Origin: Sinobacterium norvegicum
Lineage (GTDB): Bacteria > Pseudomonadota > Gammaproteobacteria > Pseudomonadales > Sinobacteriaceae
Length of the DNA: 64,000 bases
Reading direction: 5' to 3'
Assembly: GCF_923077115.1 (NCBI RefSeq)
Contig: NZ_CAKLPX010000003.1
Location: forward strand, 124,001-188,000
In this document: in pieces, positions 35,445 through 45,515 of the stretch
How the letters are laid out: every line of letters starts with the position of its first letter
How positions within the stretch are numbered: the first letter of the stretch is position 1
Made by a program: the position numbers and the translations under genes
The notes under the pieces: model-generated
What the model was told of the DNA's origin: nothing
The model's database searches: none
Seen by the model: only the letters and a program-made list of their open reading frames with translations

Positions 35445-37043
35445 TTAATAGCTCGGTGTGGGTTTAAACGGCAGCTCGCCAAGCTCAGCGTGTACGTGCT
35501 CGGCAAAACCAGTCCCCGCCTCGGCATAGAGGTTAAAGGCGGTAATTCCCATCTCGGTAAGCTCGTTCTGTTCGTCGGTAAAGTGGGCTGTGGCGGCAAT
35601 AATGCCGTGGTAACCCAGCATGCGGATGGTCTCTGCGGCGCGGATGTTTTCGGCGTGGTTGGTCATCGCCAGCATGATGAGCTTCACTTTTTGACGGTCT
35701 AGGCGAACCAGAAAGTCTCTATCGGTGCCGTCGCCCTGATAAACCTGCCGACCAGCATCGGTGTGAACACGTGCGCGCTTGGCGCTTTCATCGAGACCGA
35801 GTACCACGTCGCCATAGTGTTCGCGGAGGTAGTCATAGGCGCCGGTGCCCACCCGCCCCATGCCGACGACCAGGATCTGAGCATTATCGGTGTCGACCGG
35901 TTTCTGTTCGTTGATGCGTTTGCTGGTTTCTAGGTGGCGGAGCTTCTCGCCATGTTTGTCATAGATTTTATGGGCCACTTTGTTGAGTTGGGCGGCGATG
36001 GTGAAACTTAGCACGATGGTAAGGGCAATAATTGCCGGCCACTGGCTGTCGATAATGCCGCTGGAGGCACCAAGGACAGCGACGATGAGGCCGAATTCGC
36101 TGTAGTTAGTCAATGCCAGTGAGCTTAATAAAGCAGAGCGTGCTCGCAGTCGCATACGGGTTAACAGCAGCATGTAGCCCAGCGGTTTGAAAAAGACGAA
36201 AGCGGTAATAATCAGCGCCAGGATCCAGGCATCGGCATCCGGCAGGCCGGCACTGCCGATGGTCATAAAAAAACCGACCAAAAACAGCTCTTTAAACTTA
36301 GGCAGTGTCTTGGCCAGTTCGCGGGTTTTGATATCGCCAGCCAGCACCACGCCCATAAACAGGGCGCCCAAGTCGGGTTTCAGGCCAGCAAATTTAAACA
36401 GTGCGGCGGCGCCGATAGCGTAGGCGAAGCCGAGCAGTACCAGTAACTCGTCGTGGCCGCTGTAGGCCATAATTTTTAAGATTAATGGCCTGGCGATGAC
36501 AATCAACGGGATGGTCAGTGCCCAGATGTTGGGCAGTACGCCGCTGTTGATCGTCAGGTAGGCAACGGCAATCAGGTCTTGCATGATCAGTATGCCGATG
36601 GCGATCTTGCCATGCAGTGAGTTACTTTCGCCGCGGTCCTCCAGCACTTTGACCACGAAGACCGTGGAGGAGAACGATAAGGCGAAGGCGATAGTGGCAA
36701 GGCTGGCCCAGTCCTGCCCCAGGTAATGGCTGCCGATCGTCATGGCAATACCCTTGAGGATCAGCATCATGGCGCCGACTGAAGCGATCATATGCAGGCC
36801 GGTAGCTGCCCATACCTGTGGCATGGCAAGGGCGCGTAACTCGAGTTTGAGGCCAATGGTAAATAGCAGCAGCAAAATACCGACATCGGCCAATGGCTCG
36901 AGCCAGGGCGTGTTGAGGTTGAACTCACCGAGAATAAAGCCGCTGACCAAGAAGCCAATCATAGGGGGGAGTCCAAAGCGTTTAAAGACCAGGCCGCTGC
37001 CGAGGGCGAGTCCAAGAATGATGGCAAAGCTTAGGATATCCAC
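35445..37043 (-). CDS. Kef-type cation:proton antiporter with TrkA-N domain
   Basis: A 532-residue protein. The membrane part (residues about 1-370) starts with the CPA2 segment GLALGSGLVFKRFGLPPMIG and includes LSFSSTVFVVKVLEDRGESN and KFAGLKPDLGALFMGVVLAG. The C-terminal RCK/TrkA-N domain has QILVVGMGRVGTGAYDYLRE and binds NAD(H)-like ligands. Domain order matches Kef/YbaL-type antiporters. It is leftward and separated by 230 bases from the divergent proA cluster. Confidence 0.9.
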   Translation of the reverse strand: MDILSFAIILGLALGSGLVFKRFGLPPMIGFLVSGFILGEFNLNTPWLEPLADVGILLLLFTIGLKLELRALAMPQVWAATGLHMIASVGAMMLILKGIAMTIGSHYLGQDWASLATIAFALSFSSTVFVVKVLEDRGESNSLHGKIAIGILIMQDLIAVAYLTINSGVLPNIWALTIPLIVIARPLILKIMAYSGHDELLVLLGFAYAIGAAALFKFAGLKPDLGALFMGVVLAGDIKTRELAKTLPKFKELFLVGFFMTIGSAGLPDADAWILALIITAFVFFKPLGYMLLLTRMRLRARSALLSSLALTNYSEFGLIVAVLGASSGIIDSQWPAIIALTIVLSFTIAAQLNKVAHKIYDKHGEKLRHLETSKRINEQKPVDTDNAQILVVGMGRVGTGAYDYLREHYGDVVLGLDESAKRARVHTDAGRQVYQGDGTDRDFLVRLDRQKVKLIMLAMTNHAENIRAAETIRMLGYHGIIAATAHFTDEQNELTEMGITAFNLYAEAGTGFAEHVHAELGELPFKPTPSY

Positions 37044-37275
37044 AGGGGTTTTCTACCTTAATCTATAAAACAGCGGTTCGATGGCGGTGAATAAGCAGTT
37101 ACCCTTACGACAGAGTGATAGCGTGTTATAATCATCGCCCTTATTATTCCGCCGCTATAAAATAGCATACGCGGCGTTGTATTTGCAGATTAGCAGACGA
37201 TGATTGAGTAAATATTTCATTCGATATTATCGGCTAAGCAATTGAGTATTATTTATAAATAGTTTGGACGACACG

Positions 37276-38532
37276 ATGAACGTAGAGCAATACATGACCG
37301 ATGTTGGTCGTCAGGCGCGAGCCGCATCACGGGCCATGGCCAAGGCCACCACCGAGCAAAAGAATGCTGCCTTACAGGCCTGTATTGAGCAGTTAAACGC
37401 GGCCAAAGAGCAAGTTCTGGCGGCCAATGCCGTTGATTTACAGGCGGGTCGAGAAAACGGCCTGGACGATGCGCTGTTAGACCGACTTGAATTAACGCCG
37501 GCGCGTTTTGATGGCATGTTAGAAGGGCTGCAGCAGGTGGCAACCCTGCCTGACCCGATTGCAGAAATCACCGACATGAAATATATGCCCAGTGGTATTC
37601 AAGTCGGCCGTATGCGAGTGCCCCTGGGTGTTATTGGTATCATTTATGAGTCGCGCCCCAATGTTACTGTCGAGGCGGCAAGCCTGTGTCTGAAGTCGGG
37701 CAATGCGGCCATTCTTCGTGGTGGCAGCGAGTCTATTCACTCCAACCAAGCCATCGCCCAGTGCGTCGCCGCAGCGCTGGCCAGTGTCGGGCTGCCAAGC
37801 GCCGCGGTACAGGTTGTTGAAACCACTGACCGCGCCGCCGTTGGCGCCTTGATTACCATGCCAGAGTTTGTCGACGTCATTGTTCCCCGTGGCGGCAAGG
37901 GCTTGATCGAGCGTATTAGTAACGATGCCAAGGTCCCGGTGATCAAACACCTCGATGGTATCTGTCATGTCTATATCGATGACAAGGCCGATGTCGCCAA
38001 GGCCGAGGCGATTGCCCTCAATGCCAAGACCCATCGCTACGGCACTTGTAACACCATGGAAACCCTCTTAGTTGCCGAGCCAGTAGCCGCGTCGATATTG
38101 CCACGCCTGGCTGAGCTGTATGCCGAAAAGGGTGTTGAGTTGCGAGGCTGTGAAAAAACCTGTGCGATTCTACCGCAGGCGATTGCCGCCACCGAAGCGG
38201 ACTGGCATACCGAGTATTTAGCACCGGTGCTGTCGATTAAGGTGGTCGATGATATGGATGCCGCAATTGTTCATATCAACCATTACAGCTCGCAACACAC
38301 CGAGTCGATTATTACCGAAGACTACAGCCGCGCCCGCCGTTTTATTCGCGAGGTGGACTCCAGTTCGGTGATGGTCAATGCCTCGACCCGATTTGCCGAT
38401 GGCTTCGAATACGGCCTGGGTGCCGAGATCGGTATTTCGACGGATAAGATCCATGCCCGCGGTCCGGTTGGTTTGGAGGGCTTGACCTCGCAGAAGTATG
38501 TGGTCTTTGGTGATGGTCATATCCGGCAGTAA
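37276..38532 (+). CDS. proA: Gamma-glutamyl phosphate reductase
   Basis: NADPH-dependent second step of proline synthesis, 418 residues. Seen are [20 protein letters not shown] near residue 117, [33 protein letters not shown] and the catalytic cysteine in [14 protein letters not shown] near 257. ATG 37276 is taken; a TTG twelve bases earlier is in frame. First gene of a long rightward housekeeping run, 14 bases before nadD. Confidence 0.97.
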   Translation: MNVEQYMTDVGRQARAASRAMAKATTEQKNAALQACIEQLNAAKEQVLAANAVDLQAGRENGLDDALLDRLELTPARFDGMLEGLQQVATLPDPIAEITDMKYMPSGIQVGRMRVPLGVIGIIYESRPNVTVEAASLCLKSGNAAILRGGSESIHSNQAIAQCVAAALASVGLPSAAVQVVETTDRAAVGALITMPEFVDVIVPRGGKGLIERISNDAKVPVIKHLDGICHVYIDDKADVAKAEAIALNAKTHRYGTCNTMETLLVAEPVAASILPRLAELYAEKGVELRGCEKTCAILPQAIAATEADWHTEYLAPVLSIKVVDDMDAAIVHINHYSSQHTESIITEDYSRARRFIREVDSSSVMVNASTRFADGFEYGLGAEIGISTDKIHARGPVGLEGLTSQKYVVFGDGHIRQ

Positions 38533-38546
38533 GTCGGTGACTTCTG

Positions 38547-39203
38547 ATGTCGCGTAAGTCGATGAAAAAAGCGCTTTGGGGCGGCACCTTCAACCCGGTT
38601 CACCGCGGTCATATCGAGACGGCAAGGGCGTTGCAGCAACGATTGCAGCTCGATGAGTTGGCGCTGCTGCCTGCAGCCAGGCCGCCGCATCGTGCGGCAC
38701 CGGAGGTTGCCGACCAGCACCGCCTAGCCATGTTGGCGCTGGCTGTTGCTGATGACCCGCGGCTGTCGGTGGATGAACGTGAGTTCCGCCGTGACGCGCT
38801 CTCCTATACCGTCGATACCCTTGCCGAGTGGCGCCAACAATCTGGCGACGATGCTTGGCTGGCCTTTTGTGTTGGCATGGATTCGCTGGTCAACCTGACC
38901 AGTTGGCATTGTTGGCAGCAAATAACAGATCATAATCATTTGATTGTTTGCGCCCGTCCAGGTTGGCAGCGCCCTCTTGATGACGAACAGCCAGCTCTGG
39001 CGGCGTGGTTGCAGCCACGTCTGGTGTCGGGCGTCGAGCAGTTGTCTGACTCGCATCGGGGGCGGGTGGCGATAATCGAATTGCCACCGTGGGATATCTC
39101 TTCCTCGGATATTCGCCAGCGCATCGCCCAGGGCTTCTCGGTTGCGCCATTGGTCGGAGGCCCTGTTGCCAGCTATATTGAACGGCATCGATTATATCGT
39201 TAA
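38547..39203 (+). CDS. nadD: Nicotinate-nucleotide adenylyltransferase
   Basis: Converts nicotinate mononucleotide to deamido-NAD. Of 218 residues, the nucleotidyltransferase motif KALWGGTFNPVHRGHIETAR is at the start, with LPAARPPHR near residue 41 and the ISSSDIRQRIAQG motif near the C-terminus. Met6 is a possible alternative start. Lies between proA and rsfS, the standard gammaproteobacterial order. Confidence 0.95.
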   Translation: MSRKSMKKALWGGTFNPVHRGHIETARALQQRLQLDELALLPAARPPHRAAPEVADQHRLAMLALAVADDPRLSVDEREFRRDALSYTVDTLAEWRQQSGDDAWLAFCVGMDSLVNLTSWHCWQQITDHNHLIVCARPGWQRPLDDEQPALAAWLQPRLVSGVEQLSDSHRGRVAIIELPPWDISSSDIRQRIAQGFSVAPLVGGPVASYIERHRLYR

Positions 39204-39339
39204 TGCTTGGCTGCTGATCTGTATAAACGGTATCGCTGGCGGCAAACTATCGGTATAGTGCGGCAAAACTTTCAGTGGTGGAATTTCCATCAGTCGGTTA
39301 ATCATCGCTGTGACAGCGAAGAAGCAATGAGTAAAAACT

Positions 39340-39678
39340 ATGAATACTGAAGAAATCAAAGAGTTAGCGCTAGAGTTTTTAGATGATTTGAAGGCCAGAG
39401 ACGTTGTCTCTCTCGATGTGAGTCAATTGACCGACGTTACCGACACGTTGATTATTGCCACCGGCACCTCGGCTCGTCATGTAAAATCATTGGCCGATAA
39501 TGTCGCCATGGAATTTAAGAAGCGTGATTATGCCCCCCTTGGTGTTGAAGGCGGCAACGTTGGTGACTGGGTATTGGTTGACCTCGACAGCGTGGTCGTA
39601 CACGTCATGCAGGAAGAGGCGCGTGAGCTCTATGACCTAGAGCGCTTGTGGGCAGGTCCAGGTCCGGACGGCGAGTAG
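39340..39678 (+). CDS. rsfS: Ribosome silencing factor RsfS
   Basis: A 112-residue protein that binds ribosomal protein L14 and blocks subunit joining in starvation. The family segments DVSQLTDVTDTLIIATGTSA, VEGGNVGDWVLVDLDSVVVH and ARELYDLERLWAG are present. Followed six bases later by rlmH, as in most gammaproteobacteria. Confidence 0.96.
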   Translation: MNTEEIKELALEFLDDLKARDVVSLDVSQLTDVTDTLIIATGTSARHVKSLADNVAMEFKKRDYAPLGVEGGNVGDWVLVDLDSVVVHVMQEEARELYDLERLWAGPGPDGE

Positions 39679-39684
39679 AAAACG

Positions 39685-40155
39685 GTGCGCATTCGTATCA
39701 TTGCCGTCGGCTCTAAAATGCCAAAGTGGGTAGACGAGGGGGTCAATGAATACCTCAAGCGTCTGCCGGCAACCTTCAAGGTGGAGTTTGTTGAAATCCC
39801 CTTGGGTAAACGCGGTAAGGGCGCGGATGTAAAGCGGGCCATTGCCAGTGAAAGCACTAATATGCTGGCACAGGTGCCGGCGTCTAGCCGCGTTGTCGCA
39901 CTCGATGTACTGGGCAAAAGCTGGAGCACTGAAAAGTTGGCTGACTATATGGCCGACTGGCAAATGACCAGCCCAGACGTTTGCCTGTTGATTGGTGGTC
40001 CCGACGGTTTAAGTTCGGAGTGTTTGCAGCGGGCCGACCAAAAATGGTCGCTGTCAGCACTGACCATGCCGCACCCGCTGGTGCGTGTTTTATTGGCCGA
40101 GCAAATTTACCGTGGTTGGACGATCAACCAAAACCACCCCTATCATCGCTCCTAA
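39685..40155 (+). CDS. rlmH: 23S rRNA pseudouridine-1915 N3-methyltransferase
   Basis: A 156-residue SPOUT methyltransferase. It starts at GTG 39685 (RIRIIAVGSKMPKWVDEGVN), has the SAM-binding LLIGGPDGLSSE near residue 110 and ends with LAEQIYRGWTINQNHPYHRS, the invariant RlmH tail. Directly follows rsfS. Confidence 0.97.
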   Translation: MRIRIIAVGSKMPKWVDEGVNEYLKRLPATFKVEFVEIPLGKRGKGADVKRAIASESTNMLAQVPASSRVVALDVLGKSWSTEKLADYMADWQMTSPDVCLLIGGPDGLSSECLQRADQKWSLSALTMPHPLVRVLLAEQIYRGWTINQNHPYHRS

Positions 40156-40290
40156 TGTAAGCGATCATCACAACCCCAGTGAATGGTTAGTGTTTATCCA
40201 CTAACAGCGATAGTCTTTCGGGCTTATTTCTGTAATTATAACTGACAGATCTTTACTTAACCTTTCTGTTTAGGCGCATCAAAATCGGCT

Positions 40291-42132
40291 ATGTCCTCTA
40301 GAGACCATATAAAAGACGTGATTGGCGAACGCCGTCTCTACGCCAGCCGTATCATTGTTGCCGTACTCTTTGTCATTGTTGCCTGTGTCATCATCGGCTA
40401 TCGCTATTACAGCCTCCAAATCACCGAGCATCAAAAATATTCTACCCAGTCAGACCGAAACCGTGTCCATGTACAATCGATCCCGCCAAACCGAGGTTTG
40501 ATCTACGACCGTCATGGCAAGCTGTTAGCTAAAAACCGCACCATTTATAACCTAGCCATTACCCGCGAGCGAGTGAGTGATCTCGATGCTACCGTCGAGC
40601 GTTTGCGGTTGCTGCTCGATTTGACCGATGAGGAGGTCGAGCGTTTTAATCGCCGAGTAAAGCAGACCCGCGCCTTCGATCAGGTGCCGCTGCGTTTTCA
40701 GTTAAACGAAGAGGAGATTGCAACGCTAGCGGTCAATCGCTATCAACTAGCCGGAGTCGAGGTGGTCGGCAGCCTCAGCCGTTACTATCCAGAACCAGAG
40801 CTTTACGCCCATGCCATCGGCTATGTAGGCCGTATTAATGAGCGAGAGATGGAGCGAATTGATCGGGAAAACTACGCCGGTACAGACTCTATCGGTAAGA
40901 CCGGTATCGAGCGTTTTTACGAGGACGAGTTACACGGCATCGTCGGTTACCGCAATGTCGAGACCAATGTCCGCGGCCGAGTGCTGCGGGTTATTGACCA
41001 GGTTGACCCCGTGCCGGGCGATGATTTGACGTTATTTATCGATGACAAGGTACAGCGAGCGGCCTATGAGGCGCTCGGCGAGGAGCGGGGCTCTATTGTC
41101 GCCATCGACCCTGAGACCGGTGGTGTCATTGCCATTGTTAGTACCCCAAGCTATGACATTAATATGTTTGTGAATGGTATCTCCACTAAACACTATAATG
41201 CCCTGCGTAGCGATCTCGATTTGCCGCTGTTTAACCGCAGTCTACAGGGGCAGTATCCGCCGGGCTCAACACTGAAGCCGGTGATAGGTTTGGCCGGTTT
41301 AGAATACGGCACGGTGACGCCAACAACGACGATTAATGACCCAGGCTGGTTTAGTCTGCCCAACGATGAACACCGTTATCGGGATTGGAAGCGCGGGGGG
41401 CATGGCCACAAGGTCGATTTTAAAATGGCCATGGAGCAGTCCTGTGATGTTTATTATTATGACCTTGCCCATCGTTTAGGGATTGATAACATGGCGGTCT
41501 TCGCCAAGCAGTTTGGCCTGGGCGACTATACCGGCATCGATTTGCCCAGTGAGCGAAAGGGGCTGGTGCCGAGCCGAGAGTGGAAGCGTAATTATCGTCA
41601 GACAGTCTGGTATCCCGGCGAAACTCTGATCGCCGGCATCGGCCAGGGCTATATGTTAACGACACCGCTGCAGCTGGCATTGTCGACGGCGATTATTGCC
41701 AATAAGGGGAACCAGTTAGTGCCAAGAGTGGTCGATAGCGGTCGCCGAGATGCCTCTCATCGCGAAGATATAAGCCTCAACAACCCTAATAATTGGGATG
41801 TGGTGTTCGACTCGATGAAGGCGGTGGTTTACGGCACTCGCGGCACTGGCCGACGATTGCGTGAGGCACCCTATGTTGTGGCAGGGAAATCAGGTACCGC
41901 ACAGGTGATTGGTATTGCACAGGACGCCCGTTACGACTCTGAGCAGATCGAAAAACGCAAGCGAGATCATGCCTTGTTTATCGCTTTTGCGCCTATAGAG
42001 AATCCAAAAATAGCCGTTGCTGTGGTGGTTGAGAATGGTGAGGGAGGCGGTTCGGTTGCCGGCCCAATGGCCTTGGCGGTAATGAATGCCTATCTGCTCA
42101 ATGAACAAGGCGAGGTGCGCGGTGACCTTTAG
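40291..42132 (+). CDS. mrdA: Penicillin-binding protein 2
   Basis: Transpeptidase of the elongasome, 613 residues, with one N-terminal membrane segment (IIVAVLFVIVACVIIGYRYY). The pedestal domain includes RGLIYDRHGKLLAKN. The catalytic serine motif STLK is in QGQYPPGSTLKPVIG near residue 330, SCD is near 385, and KSG in AGKSGTAQVIG near 532. Followed 26 bases later by rodA, its partner glycosyltransferase. Confidence 0.97.
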   Translation: MSSRDHIKDVIGERRLYASRIIVAVLFVIVACVIIGYRYYSLQITEHQKYSTQSDRNRVHVQSIPPNRGLIYDRHGKLLAKNRTIYNLAITRERVSDLDATVERLRLLLDLTDEEVERFNRRVKQTRAFDQVPLRFQLNEEEIATLAVNRYQLAGVEVVGSLSRYYPEPELYAHAIGYVGRINEREMERIDRENYAGTDSIGKTGIERFYEDELHGIVGYRNVETNVRGRVLRVIDQVDPVPGDDLTLFIDDKVQRAAYEALGEERGSIVAIDPETGGVIAIVSTPSYDINMFVNGISTKHYNALRSDLDLPLFNRSLQGQYPPGSTLKPVIGLAGLEYGTVTPTTTINDPGWFSLPNDEHRYRDWKRGGHGHKVDFKMAMEQSCDVYYYDLAHRLGIDNMAVFAKQFGLGDYTGIDLPSERKGLVPSREWKRNYRQTVWYPGETLIAGIGQGYMLTTPLQLALSTAIIANKGNQLVPRVVDSGRRDASHREDISLNNPNNWDVVFDSMKAVVYGTRGTGRRLREAPYVVAGKSGTAQVIGIAQDARYDSEQIEKRKRDHALFIAFAPIENPKIAVAVVVENGEGGGSVAGPMALAVMNAYLLNEQGEVRGDL

Positions 42133-42158
42133 ATATCGATCAATATATCGAGTTAATC

Positions 42159-43307
42159 ATGGCCAATAGTGATTTCGTTCGTCAAATCAGCGCCGGCGAT
42201 GGTATCAATGTCGGCGGCCAGAACAGCCTGTTGGCCAAGCTTCATATCGACCTGCAGTTGTTGGTGTTACTGCTGCTGATCAGCGGCGGCGGGTTGTTTG
42301 TGCTTTACAGTGGCAGCGGAGGAGACATTGTCAATGTCAAACGTCAGGCGGTGTTCTTCGCGGTTGCCTATGTTGGTATGTTTATCGTCGCCCAGTTCAG
42401 CGTAAATTTCTATCGCCAGGTGGCGCCATTTGCCTATGTCGGCTGTCTTGGTTTGTTGGTTGCGGTGATTTTTGTCGGCGTCGGTGCCAAGGGCGCTCAG
42501 CGCTGGTTAGATTTAGGCGTGACGCGATTTCAGCCATCGGAAGTGGTCAAGTTGGTGGTACCGATGACCGTTGCCTGGTACTTATCATCGCGGCCCCTGC
42601 CGCCTCGATTCTCCCATGTTATTGTCAGTTTGGTGGTGATTTTTGTGCCGACGTTGCTGATCGCCAAGCAGCCGGATTTGGGCACATCGATTCTTATCGC
42701 CTCATCGGGTTTGTTTATCTTGTTCTTTGCCGGTTTGAGTTGGCGATATGTCATTGTCGCGCTCGCTATTGTTGCAGGCAGTGCCTATCCCGCGTGGAAC
42801 TTTGTGCTACACGGTTATCAAAAACAGCGCATTTTAACGTTGTTTAACCCCGAGGCCGACCGTTTGGGGGCGGGTTGGAATATCATCCAATCGAAGACGG
42901 CGATAGGCTCCGGTGGCTGGGGTGGTAAGGGTTGGCTCGACGGTACTCAATCACATTTGTCATTTCTGCCCGAGAGTCATACCGATTTTATTATCGCCGT
43001 CTTGGCCGAGGAGTTTGGTCTGCGCGGGGTCCTGGTATTGATGGGCTTGTATCTGTTGATTATCGCCAAGGGTTTACATATTGGTTATATGGCGCAGGAC
43101 ACCTTTGGCCGACTGTTGGCGGGTAGTATCACGCTGACTTTCTTTGTCTATGTATTGGTCAATATGGGCATGGTATCGGGCTTGTTACCGGTGGTCGGTG
43201 TACCGTTGCCGCTGGTCAGTCAAGGGGGCACGGCGCTGGTCACATTACTGGCAGGTTTTGGTGTATTAATGGCCATTAGTACCGAGAAAAAACGTCTAAC
43301 ACACTAG
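42159..43307 (+). CDS. rodA: Rod shape-determining protein RodA
   Basis: SEDS-family peptidoglycan glycosyltransferase of 382 residues with about ten membrane segments. Seen are GAQRWLDLGVTRFQPSEVVK near residue 112, AKQPDLGTSIL near 170, FLPESHTDFIIAVLAEEFGL near 270 and VGVPLPLVSQGGTALVTLLA near 345, all hallmarks of RodA/FtsW. Pairing with mrdA identifies it as RodA. Confidence 0.97.
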   Translation: MANSDFVRQISAGDGINVGGQNSLLAKLHIDLQLLVLLLLISGGGLFVLYSGSGGDIVNVKRQAVFFAVAYVGMFIVAQFSVNFYRQVAPFAYVGCLGLLVAVIFVGVGAKGAQRWLDLGVTRFQPSEVVKLVVPMTVAWYLSSRPLPPRFSHVIVSLVVIFVPTLLIAKQPDLGTSILIASSGLFILFFAGLSWRYVIVALAIVAGSAYPAWNFVLHGYQKQRILTLFNPEADRLGAGWNIIQSKTAIGSGGWGGKGWLDGTQSHLSFLPESHTDFIIAVLAEEFGLRGVLVLMGLYLLIIAKGLHIGYMAQDTFGRLLAGSITLTFFVYVLVNMGMVSGLLPVVGVPLPLVSQGGTALVTLLAGFGVLMAISTEKKRLTH

Positions 43308-43366
43308 TTTGGTTGTATGCGGCAGCATTATCTTATGCGCCACTATTTTCTATGAAGGAGAGAAAA

Positions 43367-44347
43367 TTGACAGTGAAAGCAGGCTGGTTAGCCATATTAT
43401 TATCGACTGCAAGCCTTGTTGCTCAAGCGGATTACAGCGAGCAACCGGCGGTTCAGCAATTTATCGATGAGATGGTCGAGAAACATCAGTTTCAGCGTCA
43501 GCAACTGGAGCCATTATTTAGCAGCGCCGAAAAAAAGCAGTCTATTGTCGATGCCATCTCTCGCCCGGCAGAGAAGGTGAAAGAGTGGAAGGACTACCGT
43601 CGAATATTCTTGGTGGGGGACCGGGCCGAGCGCGGAGCAGCGTTTTATCAAACCTATCAAAAAGAACTCGATAGGGCCGAGAGCGTGTATGGTGTTCCCG
43701 CCGAAATCATCGTCGCTATTATTGGTATTGAAACTCAGTACGGCACCTATACCGGCCGCTACCGAGTGATTGATTCGCTGTCGACGCTGGCCTTCGACTA
43801 CCCGCCGAGAGCGCCGTTTTTTCGCTCAGAGCTAGAGCAATACCTGATTCTAACCCGTGAGCAGGGCGTCGACCCGCTGTCACTGAAAGGTTCTTATGCC
43901 GGTGCTATGGGTTGGGGGCAGTTTATCTCCAGCAGTTATCGCCACTATGCCGTGGATTTCGACGGCGATGGTAAGACCGATATCTGGCATAACCCCAGTG
44001 ATGCCATCGGCAGTGTCGCTAATTATTTCAAGGTCCATGGCTGGCAGAGTGGTCAGCCGGTGACAACCCGCGTGGCGGTGAATAAAAACAGCGATCAGAG
44101 CAAGGTTAATACTGGCCTCGAGCTTAATTCAACCGTGGGTGAACTGCAGACTGCAGGTTTTCAACCCTCGCAGTCATTACCCTCGGCGATGAAGGCCAAT
44201 ATATGGCAATTGCAGGGCGAGTACGGCAGTGAGTATTGGATCACATTACCGAATTTCTATACCATTACGCGTTACAATCACAGCCATCTTTATGCGATGG
44301 CCGTCTACCAATTGAGTCAAGATGTGGCGGCATTGATTAAACCTTGA
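43367..44347 (+). CDS. mltB: Membrane-bound lytic murein transglycosylase B
   Basis: Periplasmic lytic transglycosylase, about 326 residues. The catalytic glutamate is in IIVAIIGIETQYGTYTGRYR, followed by SLKGSYAGAMGWGQFISSSY and YAVDFDGDGKTDIW. The start is set by AAGGAG at 43355-43360: TTG 43367 six bases on gives a clean signal peptide (TVKAGWLAILLSTASLVAQA). The ATG at 43352 overlaps that ribosome-binding site and the frame also opens at TTG 43313. There is no lipobox cysteine, so this copy may be soluble. Confidence 0.9.
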   Translation: MTVKAGWLAILLSTASLVAQADYSEQPAVQQFIDEMVEKHQFQRQQLEPLFSSAEKKQSIVDAISRPAEKVKEWKDYRRIFLVGDRAERGAAFYQTYQKELDRAESVYGVPAEIIVAIIGIETQYGTYTGRYRVIDSLSTLAFDYPPRAPFFRSELEQYLILTREQGVDPLSLKGSYAGAMGWGQFISSSYRHYAVDFDGDGKTDIWHNPSDAIGSVANYFKVHGWQSGQPVTTRVAVNKNSDQSKVNTGLELNSTVGELQTAGFQPSQSLPSAMKANIWQLQGEYGSEYWITLPNFYTITRYNHSHLYAMAVYQLSQDVAALIKP

Positions 44348-44463
44348 TATACCGCAAATCAGGCGGTAGTGAACTTTGTTCTCATTGCCGCTAACCCACT
44401 GTTTTATTAGTATCGATGTTTAATATCGGCCGTTAATCAAACCACCGTTACCAGGAATATTGG

Positions 44464-45333
44464 ATGCAAAATGTTAGTCGATTAGGCCTCAGTATTGTGA
44501 CGCTGTTCAGCATGATCTTAATTGGCTGTACGTCGACCAGCACCGGCCCGCGCAATGAGCCCATTACCCCGGGTAAGGACAGTGCGCCGACGCATCGGCC
44601 ATCGGCAGACAGCATTATTGACGCGACACCGAAAGTTGAAGCGGTCACGCGTGCTGGCAATCGCTCACCTTATATGGTGGCCGGTATTCAATACTCGTTG
44701 CTGCCCACGGGCGCTGGCTACAAAGAGAGCGGCGGCGCCTCATGGTATGGCGCAAAATTTCATGGCCGTAACACCAGTAATGGCGAGGTTTATAACCAAT
44801 ACGCAATGACGGCGGCGCATAAAACTCTGCCGATCCCTAGTTATGTTCGAGTCACTAATAAGGCAAATGGCAAACAGGTTATTGTCCGGGTTAACGATCG
44901 TGGCCCGTTTCACCCCGGTCGAATTATCGATCTATCCTATGCGGCGGCGATAAAGCTCGATTATGTCGACAAGGGCGTGGCTCAGGTCGAGGTTGAGTAT
45001 ATTGATCCGGTGGCCTGGGAACGTCAGCAGCTGGCCTTGGCGCAGCAGCGCAGAGCCGAATCGACACCGCTAAAACCGTCTGTCTCGGCGTCTCCCGAGC
45101 AGCCGTTTATTCAGGTGGCTGCGACCTCGAACCGCAATAATGCCAATAACTTAGCTGTTCGTTTGCGAGCCGCAGTCGATGACCCAGTGACGGTTTCCGA
45201 GGTGACAACGGCACAGAATCAACAGCTTTACCGGGTGCGTATTGGACCGTTAATTGACGAGGCGCGGGCCAAGGATGTTCAGCAGTTACTGGAGCGGCAG
45301 GGGCTGGGTTCTGGCCGCCTGGTTAAGCAATAA
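44464..45333 (+). CDS. rlpA: RlpA septal lytic transglycosylase
   Basis: A 289-residue lipoprotein: signal MQNVSRLGLSIVTLFSMILI with lipobox cysteine in LIGC at residue 23. The double-psi beta-barrel domain has GGASWYGAKFHGRNTSNGEV, MTAAHKTLPIPSYVRVTN and VRVNDRGPFHPGRIIDLSYA. A SPOR domain at the C-terminus (PFIQVAATSNRNNANNLAVR) should bind denuded septal glycans. Position between mltB and dacA is conserved. Confidence 0.95.
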   Translation: MQNVSRLGLSIVTLFSMILIGCTSTSTGPRNEPITPGKDSAPTHRPSADSIIDATPKVEAVTRAGNRSPYMVAGIQYSLLPTGAGYKESGGASWYGAKFHGRNTSNGEVYNQYAMTAAHKTLPIPSYVRVTNKANGKQVIVRVNDRGPFHPGRIIDLSYAAAIKLDYVDKGVAQVEVEYIDPVAWERQQLALAQQRRAESTPLKPSVSASPEQPFIQVAATSNRNNANNLAVRLRAAVDDPVTVSEVTTAQNQQLYRVRIGPLIDEARAKDVQQLLERQGLGSGRLVKQ

Positions 45334-45515
45334 TTTATCGCTAATGTCGCTGAACTTGTCGCTGAAGGTAGGCTCTAATAGCGGTTGATGACGGCAGCTA
45401 TTAATAGTCTGGCGGTAATACGCTACAATGGCTGCGATGAATCAGACGTTCGGTCATCAACGCTCTTATTTAATCTTGATTTTTCACCTACAACAGAGGC
45501 ATTAGCCAGTTAACA